Shown here: in pieces, positions 50,380 through 59,201 of the stretch
Layout of the letters: every line of letters starts with the position of its first letter
How positions within the stretch are numbered: position 1 is the stretch's first letter
Assembly (NCBI GenBank): GCA_964236465.1
Contig: CAXSBZ010000013.1
Location: 1-64,000, forward strand
Origin: Mucilaginibacter_A sp964236465
GTDB taxonomy: Bacteria; Bacteroidota; Bacteroidia; Sphingobacteriales; Sphingobacteriaceae
Reading direction: 5' to 3'
Length of the DNA: 64,000 nucleotides
Notes under the pieces: model-generated
Seen by the model: only the letters and a program-made list of their open reading frames with translations
Database searches by the model: none
What the model was told of the DNA's origin: nothing
Program-made: the position numbers and the translations under genes

Positions 50380-51924
50380 ATGAAAAGGATAGGTTTATCA
50401 TTGATGACAGCCGTTGTGGGCGGTGCTATTGCCGTAGGTGCCTACAAAATGGTTGAAACAAAAAACACGGACGCATCGACGTTCGAAGATCGGCAAAAAG
50501 TATATTTCGCAAGCAATCATATTGCGCCGCTGATGTCATCTGCCGGCACGGTTGATTTTACACAAGCTGCCGCTGCCGTTACGCCGGCTGTGGTTTATAT
50601 TCGCACTACTTATTCGTCTTCTGCGCAAAGTGGCGGCGGACAAGATCAGATGGAACAAATGTTTGGCGATATGTTCGGGATGCGCCGCCGCCAGCAATCC
50701 GGCCCGCAGCGTGCTTCCGGTTCAGGCGTTATAATTTCTACTGATGGTTATATTGTAACCAATAATCATGTGGTTGATAAAGCTGACAAAATTGAAATTA
50801 CTACAAATGATCACCGTCAGTTTAGTGCGAAAGTAATCGGTACAGACCCAAATACGGATTTGGCTTTAATTAAAATCAATGCAACCAATCTGCCGGTTAT
50901 CAAATTTGGTAATTCTGATGATGCAAAAGTGGGTGAATGGGTCTTGGCGGTTGGCAATCCGTTTAATTTAGCTTCAACCGTAACAGCTGGAATTGTAAGC
51001 GCAAAAGGACGAAATGTTAATATTATAGGCCATGAAGATGATCAGGAGCAGGGAAACCCATTTGGAGACCGTACGCAATCTTCCGTTCCAACTTTAAATA
51101 AAGGCATTGAATCTTTCATTCAAACTGATGCCGTAATCAACCCCGGAAATAGTGGAGGTGCTTTGGTTAACACCAAAGGCGAATTAATTGGCATTAACTC
51201 TGCAATTCTTTCTCACACAGGTTCTTATGAAGGTTATGGATTTGCAATTCCAATCAACCTGGCCAAAAAAGTGCTGAATGATATTGAAAAATTTGGTAAA
51301 GTAAAACGTGGTTTCGTAGGTGTACAGTTTGTTGCCCTTGATCCTGATAAAGCTCAAGAATTCAACATCAAAACTACCAACGGTTTATATGTAAATGAAT
51401 TGGTTCAAGGCGGTGGAGCACAACAAGCCGGAATTCATAAAGGTGATATTATTACCAAAGTTGAAGGAAATCCGGTTTTTGAATCTTCTGATCTACAAGA
51501 AAAAGTTGCTCGTTTGCAACCAGGCGATAAAATTAACCTGACTGTTTTGCGCGATGAAAAAGAACAAAACTTTGCAGTAACGCTTAAAGCAGAAGACAGC
51601 AACGTGCTGGCAACAACCCGCTCAAAATCTGCAGAAGAAGTTTATAACAAACTGGGTGCAAGCTTTGCACCGCTAACAGCTGCTCAAAAACAAAAATACC
51701 ACATGAGCAGCGGCGTTTTGGTAACTCAGGTTCGCCAGGGAAGAATGTTTGATCAATTAGAAATTGAAGACGGATCTGTCATTACCAGCATCAATAAAGT
51801 GCCGGTAAATTCTCCGGCTGATATTGATAAAGCATTATCAAATATCAAAGGTGGCTCCTTATTTATTTCAGGTATCCGCCCGGATGGAAGCCGTTTCAAC
51901 AACGGTTACCAAATGAATAACTAA
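50380..51924 (+). CDS. Do/DegQ-family serine protease (HtrA)
   Basis: About 514 residues. A signal-anchor segment (residues 4-24) precedes a chymotrypsin-like protease with triad His130 (TNNHVVDK), Asp160 (NTDLALIKI) and Ser258 (INPGNSGGAL). Two PDZ domains follow, about 305-390 and 425-510. It is periplasmic and degrades or chaperones misfolded envelope proteins. The gene has its own promoter and terminator. Confidence 0.95.
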   Translation: MKRIGLSLMTAVVGGAIAVGAYKMVETKNTDASTFEDRQKVYFASNHIAPLMSSAGTVDFTQAAAAVTPAVVYIRTTYSSSAQSGGGQDQMEQMFGDMFGMRRRQQSGPQRASGSGVIISTDGYIVTNNHVVDKADKIEITTNDHRQFSAKVIGTDPNTDLALIKINATNLPVIKFGNSDDAKVGEWVLAVGNPFNLASTVTAGIVSAKGRNVNIIGHEDDQEQGNPFGDRTQSSVPTLNKGIESFIQTDAVINPGNSGGALVNTKGELIGINSAILSHTGSYEGYGFAIPINLAKKVLNDIEKFGKVKRGFVGVQFVALDPDKAQEFNIKTTNGLYVNELVQGGGAQQAGIHKGDIITKVEGNPVFESSDLQEKVARLQPGDKINLTVLRDEKEQNFAVTLKAEDSNVLATTRSKSAEEVYNKLGASFAPLTAAQKQKYHMSSGVLVTQVRQGRMFDQLEIEDGSVITSINKVPVNSPADIDKALSNIKGGSLFISGIRPDGSRFNNGYQMNN

Positions 51925-51932
51925 AAATAGGT

Positions 51933-51946
51933 GCTAAAAACAGCAT
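51933..51946 (+). repeat. Interspersed motif copy (GCTAAAAACAGCAT)
   Basis: 8 bp after the protease stop codon, preceded by AAAAATAGGT, and just before the terminator hairpin. Confidence 0.75.
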
Positions 51947-51948
51947 TG

Positions 51949-51980
51949 AAAACCTGCAAGTAATCCTTGCAGGTTTTTTT
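51949..51980 (+). terminator. Terminator of the Do-type protease gene
   Basis: AAAACCTGCAAG and CTTGCAGGTTTT around TAATC, with a T-run. Confidence 0.85.
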
Positions 51981-51990
51981 GTTTTATAGC

Positions 51991-51998
51991 TATTTTTG
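51991..51998 (+). promoter_or_regulatory. -7 box of pdeM
   Basis: TATTTTTG matches TAnnTTTG and ends 5 bp before the ATG, so the mRNA may be leaderless. Confidence 0.45.
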
Positions 51999-52003
51999 CA
52001 GCG

Positions 52004-52663
52004 ATGACTTGTGCCGGGATCGAATTCAACTTTAAAAATCAAACACTTCTTTTACTGCCTCAAAAAGCAATTTTTTGGAAAGACCAAAAAACGCTGATCA
52101 TTGCCGATGTGCATCTGGGCAAAACGGCCCATTTCAGGAAAGCCGGCATTGCTGTTCCGGCACAACTTGCGGCGCAGGATTTGGCAACACTTTCTGCTTT
52201 AATCGACGAGCATCAGCCTGAAACCCTGATTTTTTTGGGCGATCTTTTTCACAGCGACAAAAACAGCGACTGGCATGAATTTGCTTTATGGCGAAAAAAG
52301 TATGCTAAAAGAAGCATGGTTTTGATTAAAGGAAACCATGATATTATTCGCGAAGAGGACTTTTTGAATTTAGATATTTCTGTTGAGGAAGAGATGCTGA
52401 TTCCTCCTTTCCGGCTGGCACATCATCCGCTAAAAGCAGAAGAAATTGAAAGCCAAAAAGCTTATACTTTGTGCGGCCATATCCATCCGGGCGTACATTT
52501 GCGTGGTAAAGGCCGCGATACAGTTACCTTATCTTGTTTTTCGTTTGGCTCTTTTCAGGCTATTTTACCTTCTTTTGGAAAATTTACCGGCCGTGTTGCT
52601 ATTTGCCACCAGGAAACCGATCGTGTTTTTGGTATTTTAAATGATAAAATAATCGCTTTTTAA
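52004..52663 (+). CDS. pdeM: Ligase-associated DNA damage response endonuclease PdeM
   Basis: A 219-residue calcineurin-fold metallophosphoesterase with the metal motifs ADVHLGKT, FLGDLFHSD, KGNHD and CGHIHPG. It matches PdeM, a partner of the lhr-ligase-exonuclease DNA repair cluster. The other members are not adjacent here. The start ATG immediately follows a promoter box. A motif copy (52304-52317) encodes YAKRSM between two metal motifs, and a variant begins near 52044. Confidence 0.88.
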   Translation: MTCAGIEFNFKNQTLLLLPQKAIFWKDQKTLIIADVHLGKTAHFRKAGIAVPAQLAAQDLATLSALIDEHQPETLIFLGDLFHSDKNSDWHEFALWRKKYAKRSMVLIKGNHDIIREEDFLNLDISVEEEMLIPPFRLAHHPLKAEEIESQKAYTLCGHIHPGVHLRGKGRDTVTLSCFSFGSFQAILPSFGKFTGRVAICHQETDRVFGILNDKIIAF

Positions 52664-52765
52664 GATTTATTGCTGAAATCAATTAATAAAAATTTAGATT
52701 GATTCTAAATAAAAAATGAATCGGATATTGGCCGGATGCTTGAACAGGTTTTCAGCATTAATAAA

Positions 52766-52773
52766 TACTTTTG
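52766..52773 (+). promoter_or_regulatory. -7 box of the sdhCAB operon
   Basis: TACTTTTG exactly matches TAnnTTTG, leaving a leader of about 30 nt before sdhC. Confidence 0.5.
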
Positions 52774-52803
52774 CATAACAATAATCCTAAAATCTAATAC
52801 TCA

Positions 52804-53610
52804 ATGAGTAATTCTGCACATACTCTTTCTTCTTCAATAGGAAAAAAACTAATCATGTCATTAACCGGTTTGTTTTTAAGCCTTTTTCTAATCGTGCATT
52901 TAAGTGGTAATTTTCAATTGTTTAAAGACGACGGCGGCTTGGCTTTTAATGATTACTCACATTTTATGACACACTTTCCGCCGATAAAAGTAGTATCGTA
53001 TTTGCTTTACCTTTCGATCATCGTCCACTCTATTTATGCATTGATCCTAACCATTAATAATAGAAGGGCAAGGCCGGTAAATTATGTGTTGCAGCCAAAA
53101 TCTCCTAGCATCTGGTCATCCCGCAACATGGGTATTTTGGGTTCTTTGCTGTTGTTGTTTATCGTGATTCACATGGGCAACTTCTGGTTCAGTTATCACA
53201 AGGATGAATGGTTTAAAAATCATGAAGGCCCGAAAATGCCTTTCAAAGAATACCGCACAGATTTAAAAACCGGTAAGCTTGTTTCAGCCAAACAACTTCC
53301 GCAAGGAGAATATGAGTACGCCAAATATGTGGATGTAAATAAGCAGCAGGAAATTACCATTGCCAAAGATTTGCAGGCACAAGTAATTTTTTCTTTTGCT
53401 TCGCCGATATATGTTATTTTTTATGTGATTGCAATGGCTGCTTTGTCGTTCCATTTGCTGCATGGTTTTCAAAGCAGCTGGCAAACGGTCGGCATGAACC
53501 ACCGAAAATACAAACCCATTGTCAATCAGATCGGGATATGGCTTTTTGCTGTAATCATACCGATCGGGTTTGCCGCTATGCCAATTGTTTATTATTTCAC
53601 CAAAAGATAA
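52804..53610 (+). CDS. sdhC: Succinate dehydrogenase cytochrome b subunit
   Basis: A 268-residue type-B (b558) membrane anchor with five hydrophobic helices (near residues 12-35, 65-85, 105-125, 198-218, 240-260). Conserved histidines for two hemes are visible in LIVHLSG, IVHSIYA, VIHMGNFW and HLLHGFQSS. It anchors SdhA and SdhB to the inner membrane and reduces menaquinone. First gene of sdhCAB. Confidence 0.95.
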   Translation: MSNSAHTLSSSIGKKLIMSLTGLFLSLFLIVHLSGNFQLFKDDGGLAFNDYSHFMTHFPPIKVVSYLLYLSIIVHSIYALILTINNRRARPVNYVLQPKSPSIWSSRNMGILGSLLLLFIVIHMGNFWFSYHKDEWFKNHEGPKMPFKEYRTDLKTGKLVSAKQLPQGEYEYAKYVDVNKQQEITIAKDLQAQVIFSFASPIYVIFYVIAMAALSFHLLHGFQSSWQTVGMNHRKYKPIVNQIGIWLFAVIIPIGFAAMPIVYYFTKR

Positions 53611-53632
53611 ATCCAGCTTTGGTGCAAGCCAA

Positions 53633-53646
53633 ATGCTTCTTTTATA
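53633..53646 (-). repeat. Interspersed motif copy in the sdhC-sdhA gap
   Basis: Core TAAAAGAAGCAT on the minus strand with flank TA in place of GA. It is 16 bp before the sdhA ATG, inside the operon, so it need not act as a terminator. Confidence 0.7.
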
Positions 53647-53662
53647 AGCTAAAATTTGTAAA

Positions 53663-55600
53663 ATGGAATTGAATGCCAAATTACCTGAAGGTCCGTTAGC
53701 CGAAAAATGGACCAAACAGAAGTTCAACCTTAAGCTGGTTAACCCCTCCAATAAGCGAAAATACAATGTTATAATTGTTGGAACCGGCCTGGCTGGTGCT
53801 TCAGCTGCCGCATCGCTTGCCGAGTTGGGTTATAATGTTACTGCTTTTTGCTTTCACGATAGCCCGCGCCGTGCACACTCCATTGCGGCACAAGGCGGAA
53901 TTAACGCAGCCAAAAATTACCAGAATGATGGTGACAGCGTTTACCGCTTGTTTTATGATACGATAAAAGGCGGTGATTACCGTGCGCGTGAATCCAATGT
54001 TTATCGCTTGGCAGAAGTTTCGGTTAATATTATTGATCAATGCGTGGCGCAAGGCGTTCCTTTTGCCCGCGAATATGGTGGCTTGCTGGATAACCGTTCT
54101 TTTGGTGGTGCGCAGGTTTCCAGAACATTTTATGCACGGGGTCAAACTGGGCAACAACTTCTTTTAGGTGCTTATTCTGCCTTAAACCGCCAAATCAATT
54201 TAGGTAAAGTAAAAATGTACACCCGTACAGAAATGCTAGATTTGGTTGTGGTTGATGGACAAGCACAGGGAATTGTTACCCGGAATTTGCGGACAGGTGC
54301 TATCGAAACACATGCTGGACATGCCGTTTTGTTGTGCACCGGTGGTTATAGCAACGTATTTTATTTATCAACCAATGCCATCGGTTCTAATGTTACGGCT
54401 GCTTGGCGGGCGCATAAGCGAGGTGCTTATTTTGCCAATCCTTGTTTTACACAGATTCACCCGACTTGTATTCCGGTTTCCGGAGACCATCAGTCTAAAT
54501 TAACGTTGATGTCAGAATCTCTGCGTAATGATGGCCGGGTTTGGGCACCAAAAACAGTAGAAACTGCGCAAAAACTGCAAAAAGGACAGATCAAAGTAAC
54601 TGATATCAAAGAAGAAGACCGAGATTACTTCTTAGAACGCAAATATCCATCTTTTGGTAACCTGGTTCCGCGCGATGTGGCTTCCCGAAATGCTAAAGAA
54701 GTTTCTGATGAAGGCCGCGGCGTAGGTGCTTCCGGCAAAGCAGTTTATCTTGATTTTGCAGATGCAATTAAACGTTTAAACGAGGATACGGTGAGGGCAA
54801 AATATGGTAACCTGTTTGATATGTACTATCAAATTACAGATGAAAATCCATACAAGCAACCGATGCGAATCTATCCGGCGGTGCATTATACCATGGGTGG
54901 CCTTTGGGTTGATTATAACCTGATGACGACCATCCCGGGTTGCTATGCTTTAGGTGAAGCAAATTTCTCTGATCATGGTGCCAATCGTTTGGGTGCTTCT
55001 GCTTTGATGCAAGGTTTGGCGGATGGATATTTTGTAATCCCTTACACTTTGGGTGATTATCTGGCCACAATCGGTCCAAAACCAATTGATCCAAATCATC
55101 CGGCTTTTGCGCAAACTAAAAAAGATGTGGAAGTAAACGTAAGCAGGTTTTTATCCATGAAAAATGGTAACAAAACAGTGAATGAATATCATCGCGATTT
55201 GGGCCATATCATGTGGGAATACTGCGGAATGGCGCGAAATGAAGCTGGTTTGATCAAAGCAAAAGGATTGATCCAAGCCCTAAAAGTTGATTTCTGGAAA
55301 AATGCAATTGTGATGGGCGAGAACGAAGAGATTAATTTCTCTTTGGAACGTGCCGGCCGTGTGGCAGATTTTATTGAACTGGGCGAACTGATGGTTGACG
55401 ATGCTTTGATGCGCCGCGAATCCTGCGGAGGACACTTTCGGGAAGAATCTCAGACGGAAGAAGGCGAAGCCAAACGCGACGACGAAAATTTCTCTTTCGT
55501 AGCCGCCTGGGAATTTATGGGCGAAAATCAGCCTGAAAAATTAAACCGCGAAGATTTGATTTTTGAAAACGTTAAATTAACACAAAGAAGTTATAAATAG
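53663..55600 (+). CDS. sdhA: Succinate dehydrogenase flavoprotein subunit
   Basis: A 645-residue subunit with covalent FAD. IIVGTGLAGASAAASLAELG begins the FAD fold. HSIAAQGGINAA carries the FAD-binding His, and RTFYARGQTGQQLL, HPTCIPVSG and NRLGASALMQGLAD provide active-site residues. The length matches the Bacteroidota type-B enzyme. It oxidises succinate in the TCA cycle or runs as fumarate reductase. Confidence 0.97.
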   Translation: MELNAKLPEGPLAEKWTKQKFNLKLVNPSNKRKYNVIIVGTGLAGASAAASLAELGYNVTAFCFHDSPRRAHSIAAQGGINAAKNYQNDGDSVYRLFYDTIKGGDYRARESNVYRLAEVSVNIIDQCVAQGVPFAREYGGLLDNRSFGGAQVSRTFYARGQTGQQLLLGAYSALNRQINLGKVKMYTRTEMLDLVVVDGQAQGIVTRNLRTGAIETHAGHAVLLCTGGYSNVFYLSTNAIGSNVTAAWRAHKRGAYFANPCFTQIHPTCIPVSGDHQSKLTLMSESLRNDGRVWAPKTVETAQKLQKGQIKVTDIKEEDRDYFLERKYPSFGNLVPRDVASRNAKEVSDEGRGVGASGKAVYLDFADAIKRLNEDTVRAKYGNLFDMYYQITDENPYKQPMRIYPAVHYTMGGLWVDYNLMTTIPGCYALGEANFSDHGANRLGASALMQGLADGYFVIPYTLGDYLATIGPKPIDPNHPAFAQTKKDVEVNVSRFLSMKNGNKTVNEYHRDLGHIMWEYCGMARNEAGLIKAKGLIQALKVDFWKNAIVMGENEEINFSLERAGRVADFIELGELMVDDALMRRESCGGHFREESQTEEGEAKRDDENFSFVAAWEFMGENQPEKLNREDLIFENVKLTQRSYK

Positions 55601-55673
55601 TATCAATTATTAAGTATCAAGACGTTTTGCAAATTATTTGATACCTAAATACCTGATAATCAATACTTAAAAT

Positions 55674-56450
55674 ATGAGTAACGGAAATATGAATTTGACG
55701 CTAAAAGTTTGGCGTCAAAAAGATGCAAAAACACCTGGTAAAGTTGTTACTTACCCGGCTAATGATATTTCTCCGGATATGTCTTTTCTGGAAATGCTGG
55801 ATGTGGTAAATGAAGGTTTAGTTCACAAAAAAGAAGACCCAATTTATTTTGACCATGATTGCCGCGAAGGTATTTGCGGGATGTGTTCGCTCTATATCAA
55901 CGGCCGTCCGCATGGTCCGAAACAAGGAATTACTTCCTGTCAGTTGCACATGCGCAGTTTTTACGATGGGCAAACCATCACCATTGAGCCTTGGCGGGCT
56001 GCGGCATTTCCGGTAGTGAAGGATTTGGCAACAGATCGTTCTGCTTTTGACCGTATCCAACATGCAGGCGGTTTTGTTTCAATCAATACAGGCGGTGTGC
56101 CGGATGCAAATGAAATCCCGATCCCGAAACCGATTGCGGATGAAGCCTTTAACTCTGCAACCTGCATTCAATGCGGGGCTTGCGTGGCGGCTTGCAAAAA
56201 TGCTTCTGCCATGCTGTTTGTATCGGCAAAAATCTCGCAATTGGCTTTGTTGCCACAAGGCCAGCCGGAACGTTATAGCCGTGTACAAAACATGGTGGCA
56301 CAAATGGATGAAGAAGGTTTTGGAAATTGTACCAACACAGCAGCTTGCGAAGCAGAATGCCCGAAAGAAATTAAGCTGACAAATATTGCCCGAATGAATG
56401 GTGATTTTTTAACAGCCAAATTCTTCAAATCCGAAGAAGCACACGCATAG
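55674..56450 (+). CDS. sdhB: Succinate dehydrogenase iron-sulfur subunit
   Basis: A 258-residue electron-transfer subunit. The N-terminal 2Fe-2S ferredoxin domain has CREGICGMC and a further Cys in SCQLHM. The C-terminal domain has CIQCGACVAACKN and NTAACEAECPKEI for the 4Fe-4S and 3Fe-4S clusters. It connects SdhA flavin to the quinone site. Last gene of sdhCAB; a terminator follows. Confidence 0.97.
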   Translation: MSNGNMNLTLKVWRQKDAKTPGKVVTYPANDISPDMSFLEMLDVVNEGLVHKKEDPIYFDHDCREGICGMCSLYINGRPHGPKQGITSCQLHMRSFYDGQTITIEPWRAAAFPVVKDLATDRSAFDRIQHAGGFVSINTGGVPDANEIPIPKPIADEAFNSATCIQCGACVAACKNASAMLFVSAKISQLALLPQGQPERYSRVQNMVAQMDEEGFGNCTNTAACEAECPKEIKLTNIARMNGDFLTAKFFKSEEAHA

Positions 56451-56471
56451 CAAGAAACAAGTAAATATCCG

Positions 56472-56504
56472 AAAGCTCTGTAAATTTTTTACAGGGCTTT
56501 TTTT
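56472..56504 (+). terminator. Terminator of sdhCAB
   Basis: AAAGCTCTGTAAA pairs with TTTACAGGGCTTT (one G-U), followed by a T-run. Confidence 0.85.
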
Positions 56505-56510
56505 GTGCCG

Positions 56511-56524
56511 ATGCTTCTTTTATC
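56511..56524 (-). repeat. Interspersed motif copy downstream of the sdh terminator
   Basis: ATGCTTCTTTTATC on the plus strand, 6 bp after the T-run. Confidence 0.75.
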
Positions 56525-56624
56525 GACCCAAATTTCAATTGCAATTTTCCACGAAAGCAAAATGACAAATCTCAAACTTGATTTTTGCTACTTTTAGCAT
56601 TTGAAAAAACAAGTGATTAATCAA

Positions 56625-58310
56625 ATGCAAGCCCTACTCAAGCAAAAATATACCTTTTCTTTACTGCTGTTTTTATGCCTTCTTTTTGGGTTTAGTGGAA
56701 AAAGCCAGGCCATGCAAACGCCTAAAAGTGATACAATTTCTACGAGTGGTGTACAGTTTTCTGATTTACCTGCCGATACGGAAAAAGCAACCAAAGCAGC
56801 TCCGGTTAAAAAAGAGGTTGTAAAAGAAGCATCACACAAAATAGAAGCTAAGCAAGCGCAACAATCATTATGGGCCATATTTTTAGCCGGATTGCTGGGC
56901 GGTTTTGCGGCGCTGATCATGCCTTGTATTTTCCCGATGCTGCCATTAACGGTTAGCTATTTTACCAAAACCGCGCAATCCAGGGGAAGTGCCATCACCA
57001 AAGCCATCATTTACGGGCTTTCAATTATTGTGATTTATGTAGCTTTTGGGTTGATTATCACTGTCATTTTTGGTGCTGATGCACTTAATGATTTGGCAAC
57101 CAATGGTGTTTTTAACCTAGTTTTTTTCCTGTTGCTAATCGTTTTTGCAATTTCTTTTTTTGGTGCTTTTGAGATCACTTTGCCATCAGCCTGGGCCAAT
57201 AAAATGGACGAACAGTCGGATAAAGGCGGGTTTTTGGGCTTGTTTTTCATGGCGGCAACTTTGGCTTTGGTTTCATTTTCCTGCACCGGCCCGATTATCG
57301 GGACTTTGTTGGTGCAAGCAGCCACATCCGGCGCGTTGCTTGGCCCGGCTGTGGGTATGTTTGGCTTTTCGCTGGCTTTGGCCATTCCATTTGCTTTGTT
57401 TGCAATGTTTCCGTCTTGGTTAAATTCATTGCCAAAATCCGGAGGCTGGCTCAACAGTGTAAAAGTAGTTTTGGGTTTTTTGGAGCTGGCTTTGGCATTG
57501 AAATTTCTGTCGAATGTAGATCTGGCTTATCATTGGGAATGGTTTGACCGTGAAATATTCCTCGTTCTGTGGATCATAATTTTTGGGTTGATGGGAATTT
57601 ATCTGCTCGGTAAACTCAAATTTTCACACGATTCTCCGGTGGATTCGATCACAATCCCCCGTTTATTTTTATCAATTATCGTGCTGGCTTTCACGGTTTA
57701 TATGATCCCAGGATTGTGGGGCGCACCTTTAAAATCGATTTCAGCATTTTTGCCTCCGCTGCAAACCCAGGATTTTGATCTGTACACGCCAAGCATCACC
57801 GGAAATCATCAATCTACTTCAACCCAAAACAATAACGACACGCCGCAAAAATATACTGATATTTTTAAGGCGCCTTTAGGTTTAAACGCTTTTTTCGATT
57901 ATGATGAAGCATTGATGTATGCAAATAAAAACCACAAACCGATTATGATCGATTTTACCGGCCACGCTTGCGTAAACTGCCGTAAAATGGAAGCAAGCGT
58001 ATGGACTGATAAATCTGTTTACAGCATAATTAGTAATGATTTTGTGTTGCTCCAGCTTTATGTAGATGATAAAACCGATTTGCAACCAAGCGAACAAACG
58101 GTTACTTCTCAAGGCAAAAAAATAAAAACAATTGGCAATAAATGGAGCGAATTTCAGGCTTCCAGGTTTAAAGCCAATTCGCAGCCATTTTATGTTTTGC
58201 TAGATGATGAAGGCCAATTATTGGTTCCGCCGCAAGGAGCAGACTATAACGCAGATAATTATAAAGCATTTTTGCAAAGCGGTTTAGATGCGTTCAAAAA
58301 GAGCAAGTAG
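56625..58310 (+). CDS. DsbD-like thiol:disulfide interchange protein with C-terminal thioredoxin domain
   Basis: About 561 residues. It has a signal or first TM (8-28) and then a Lys/Ala-rich linker where DsbD normally has its alpha domain. An eight-helix CcdA/DsbD membrane domain carries the Cys pair in IMPCIFPM and SFSCTGPI. The periplasmic thioredoxin-like gamma domain has GHACVNCRKM. It passes electrons from cytoplasmic thioredoxin to the periplasm. An in-frame motif copy (56819-56832) encodes VKEAS in the linker. The ATG at 56625 is preferred over a TTG at 56601. Confidence 0.9.
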   Translation: MQALLKQKYTFSLLLFLCLLFGFSGKSQAMQTPKSDTISTSGVQFSDLPADTEKATKAAPVKKEVVKEASHKIEAKQAQQSLWAIFLAGLLGGFAALIMPCIFPMLPLTVSYFTKTAQSRGSAITKAIIYGLSIIVIYVAFGLIITVIFGADALNDLATNGVFNLVFFLLLIVFAISFFGAFEITLPSAWANKMDEQSDKGGFLGLFFMAATLALVSFSCTGPIIGTLLVQAATSGALLGPAVGMFGFSLALAIPFALFAMFPSWLNSLPKSGGWLNSVKVVLGFLELALALKFLSNVDLAYHWEWFDREIFLVLWIIIFGLMGIYLLGKLKFSHDSPVDSITIPRLFLSIIVLAFTVYMIPGLWGAPLKSISAFLPPLQTQDFDLYTPSITGNHQSTSTQNNNDTPQKYTDIFKAPLGLNAFFDYDEALMYANKNHKPIMIDFTGHACVNCRKMEASVWTDKSVYSIISNDFVLLQLYVDDKTDLQPSEQTVTSQGKKIKTIGNKWSEFQASRFKANSQPFYVLLDDEGQLLVPPQGADYNADNYKAFLQSGLDAFKKSK

Positions 58311-58483
58311 ATTTTGAGCTGAAAATTCTTTACAAATTGTATAAACAATCAACTCTAACCCATAACCCAGCAGATGCTTCTTCTATCGGCATAAAATTAG
58401 GTTTCGGATAGAAATGTAATTTGTTGAAAACTATTGAGTTAAAAAGTAGTTACTTTGCGAAACAATATTTAAAAATCACAATT

Positions 58484-58858
58484 ATGAAAAATTCTGTTGA
58501 AACATTTGGCGTATTTTTGTTAGGCACAGCAGTTGGGGCTGCTTTGGGTATATTATTTGCACCTGATGCTGGCGAAGAAACCCGCAATGCGCTTGCTGAA
58601 ACCGCTACAAATAGCTGGGATACGATCAAAGAAAAAGTAAAAACCGGCGAAGATGAGCTGAGCCAATACAAAGACCAGGCGATTGATTACAAAAACCAGG
58701 TAGTTGATCAGGCTAAAGCAAAAGTGAGCGAATACAAAGAAAAAGCGACAGATTTGAAAGATAAAGCAGTTGACTACAAAGATCAGGCTGTGGATGATGC
58801 CAAATCTAAAGTGAAAGAAAAATCTAATGATCTGAATAACGATATTCAGCAAGCATAA
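58484..58858 (+). CDS. YtxH-domain protein with 11-residue amphipathic repeats
   Basis: About 124 residues. A glycine-rich hydrophobic segment (residues 7-25, GTAVGAALGILFAPDAGEET) is the YtxH signature. The rest is repeated amphipathic helix (KDQAIDYKN, KDKAVDYKDQ, KEKATDLK), LEA- or apolipoprotein-like. Such proteins are stress-associated in other bacteria; the role here is inferred. The 21-codon upstream extension to 58421 lacks family likeness. A strong terminator follows. Confidence 0.85.
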   Translation: MKNSVETFGVFLLGTAVGAALGILFAPDAGEETRNALAETATNSWDTIKEKVKTGEDELSQYKDQAIDYKNQVVDQAKAKVSEYKEKATDLKDKAVDYKDQAVDDAKSKVKEKSNDLNNDIQQA

Positions 58859-58881
58859 ACAGTAAAATTAATTATTGTAAG

Positions 58882-58926
58882 AAAATCCCGGACTGGTAGC
58901 ATTAGCTATCCTGTCCGGGATTTTTT
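58882..58926 (+). terminator. Terminator of the YtxH gene
   Basis: AAAATCCCGGAC and GTCCGGGATTTT around a 19-nt loop that contains a smaller TAGC stem, followed by T-run. Confidence 0.85.
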
Positions 58927-58961
58927 CGTTTTTGTTGGAAACAGGCTAATCAAACCTCACC

Positions 58962-58986
58962 AAAAAATAGCCGATAAAAGAAGCAT
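58962..58986 (+). repeat. Extended motif copy
   Basis: AAAAAATAGCC joined to GATAAAAGAAGCAT. It is identical over 25 bp to the copy after nadB (36929-36953). Confidence 0.85.
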
Positions 58987-59201
58987 TGGTTTGCTGAAAA
59001 TGCAGCAAAATAACTTTGATAATCAAATTGTTACAAGGTATAAGAATCAAATTTTCGGCTTTAAAGTTATCTAAAAGCAAGAACAAGGGTTATCACATGA
59101 ATGTTACAGCTATGTAATCTCAGACTGCTGAAACTTTTACGATTTTGCAACGTCATAAAGCAAAATTTGCAAATGACCAAACTTAGATTTGTTTGAAATA
59201 T

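Larger units (their letters stand above)
58859..59201. other. 343-bp intergenic region upstream of the large barrel gene
   Basis: Holds the YtxH terminator, an extended motif copy at 58962-58986, and AT-rich DNA. A possible -7 box TAGATTTG (59184-59191) lies 10 bp before the ATG. I see no RNA gene or further ORF. Confidence 0.55.
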
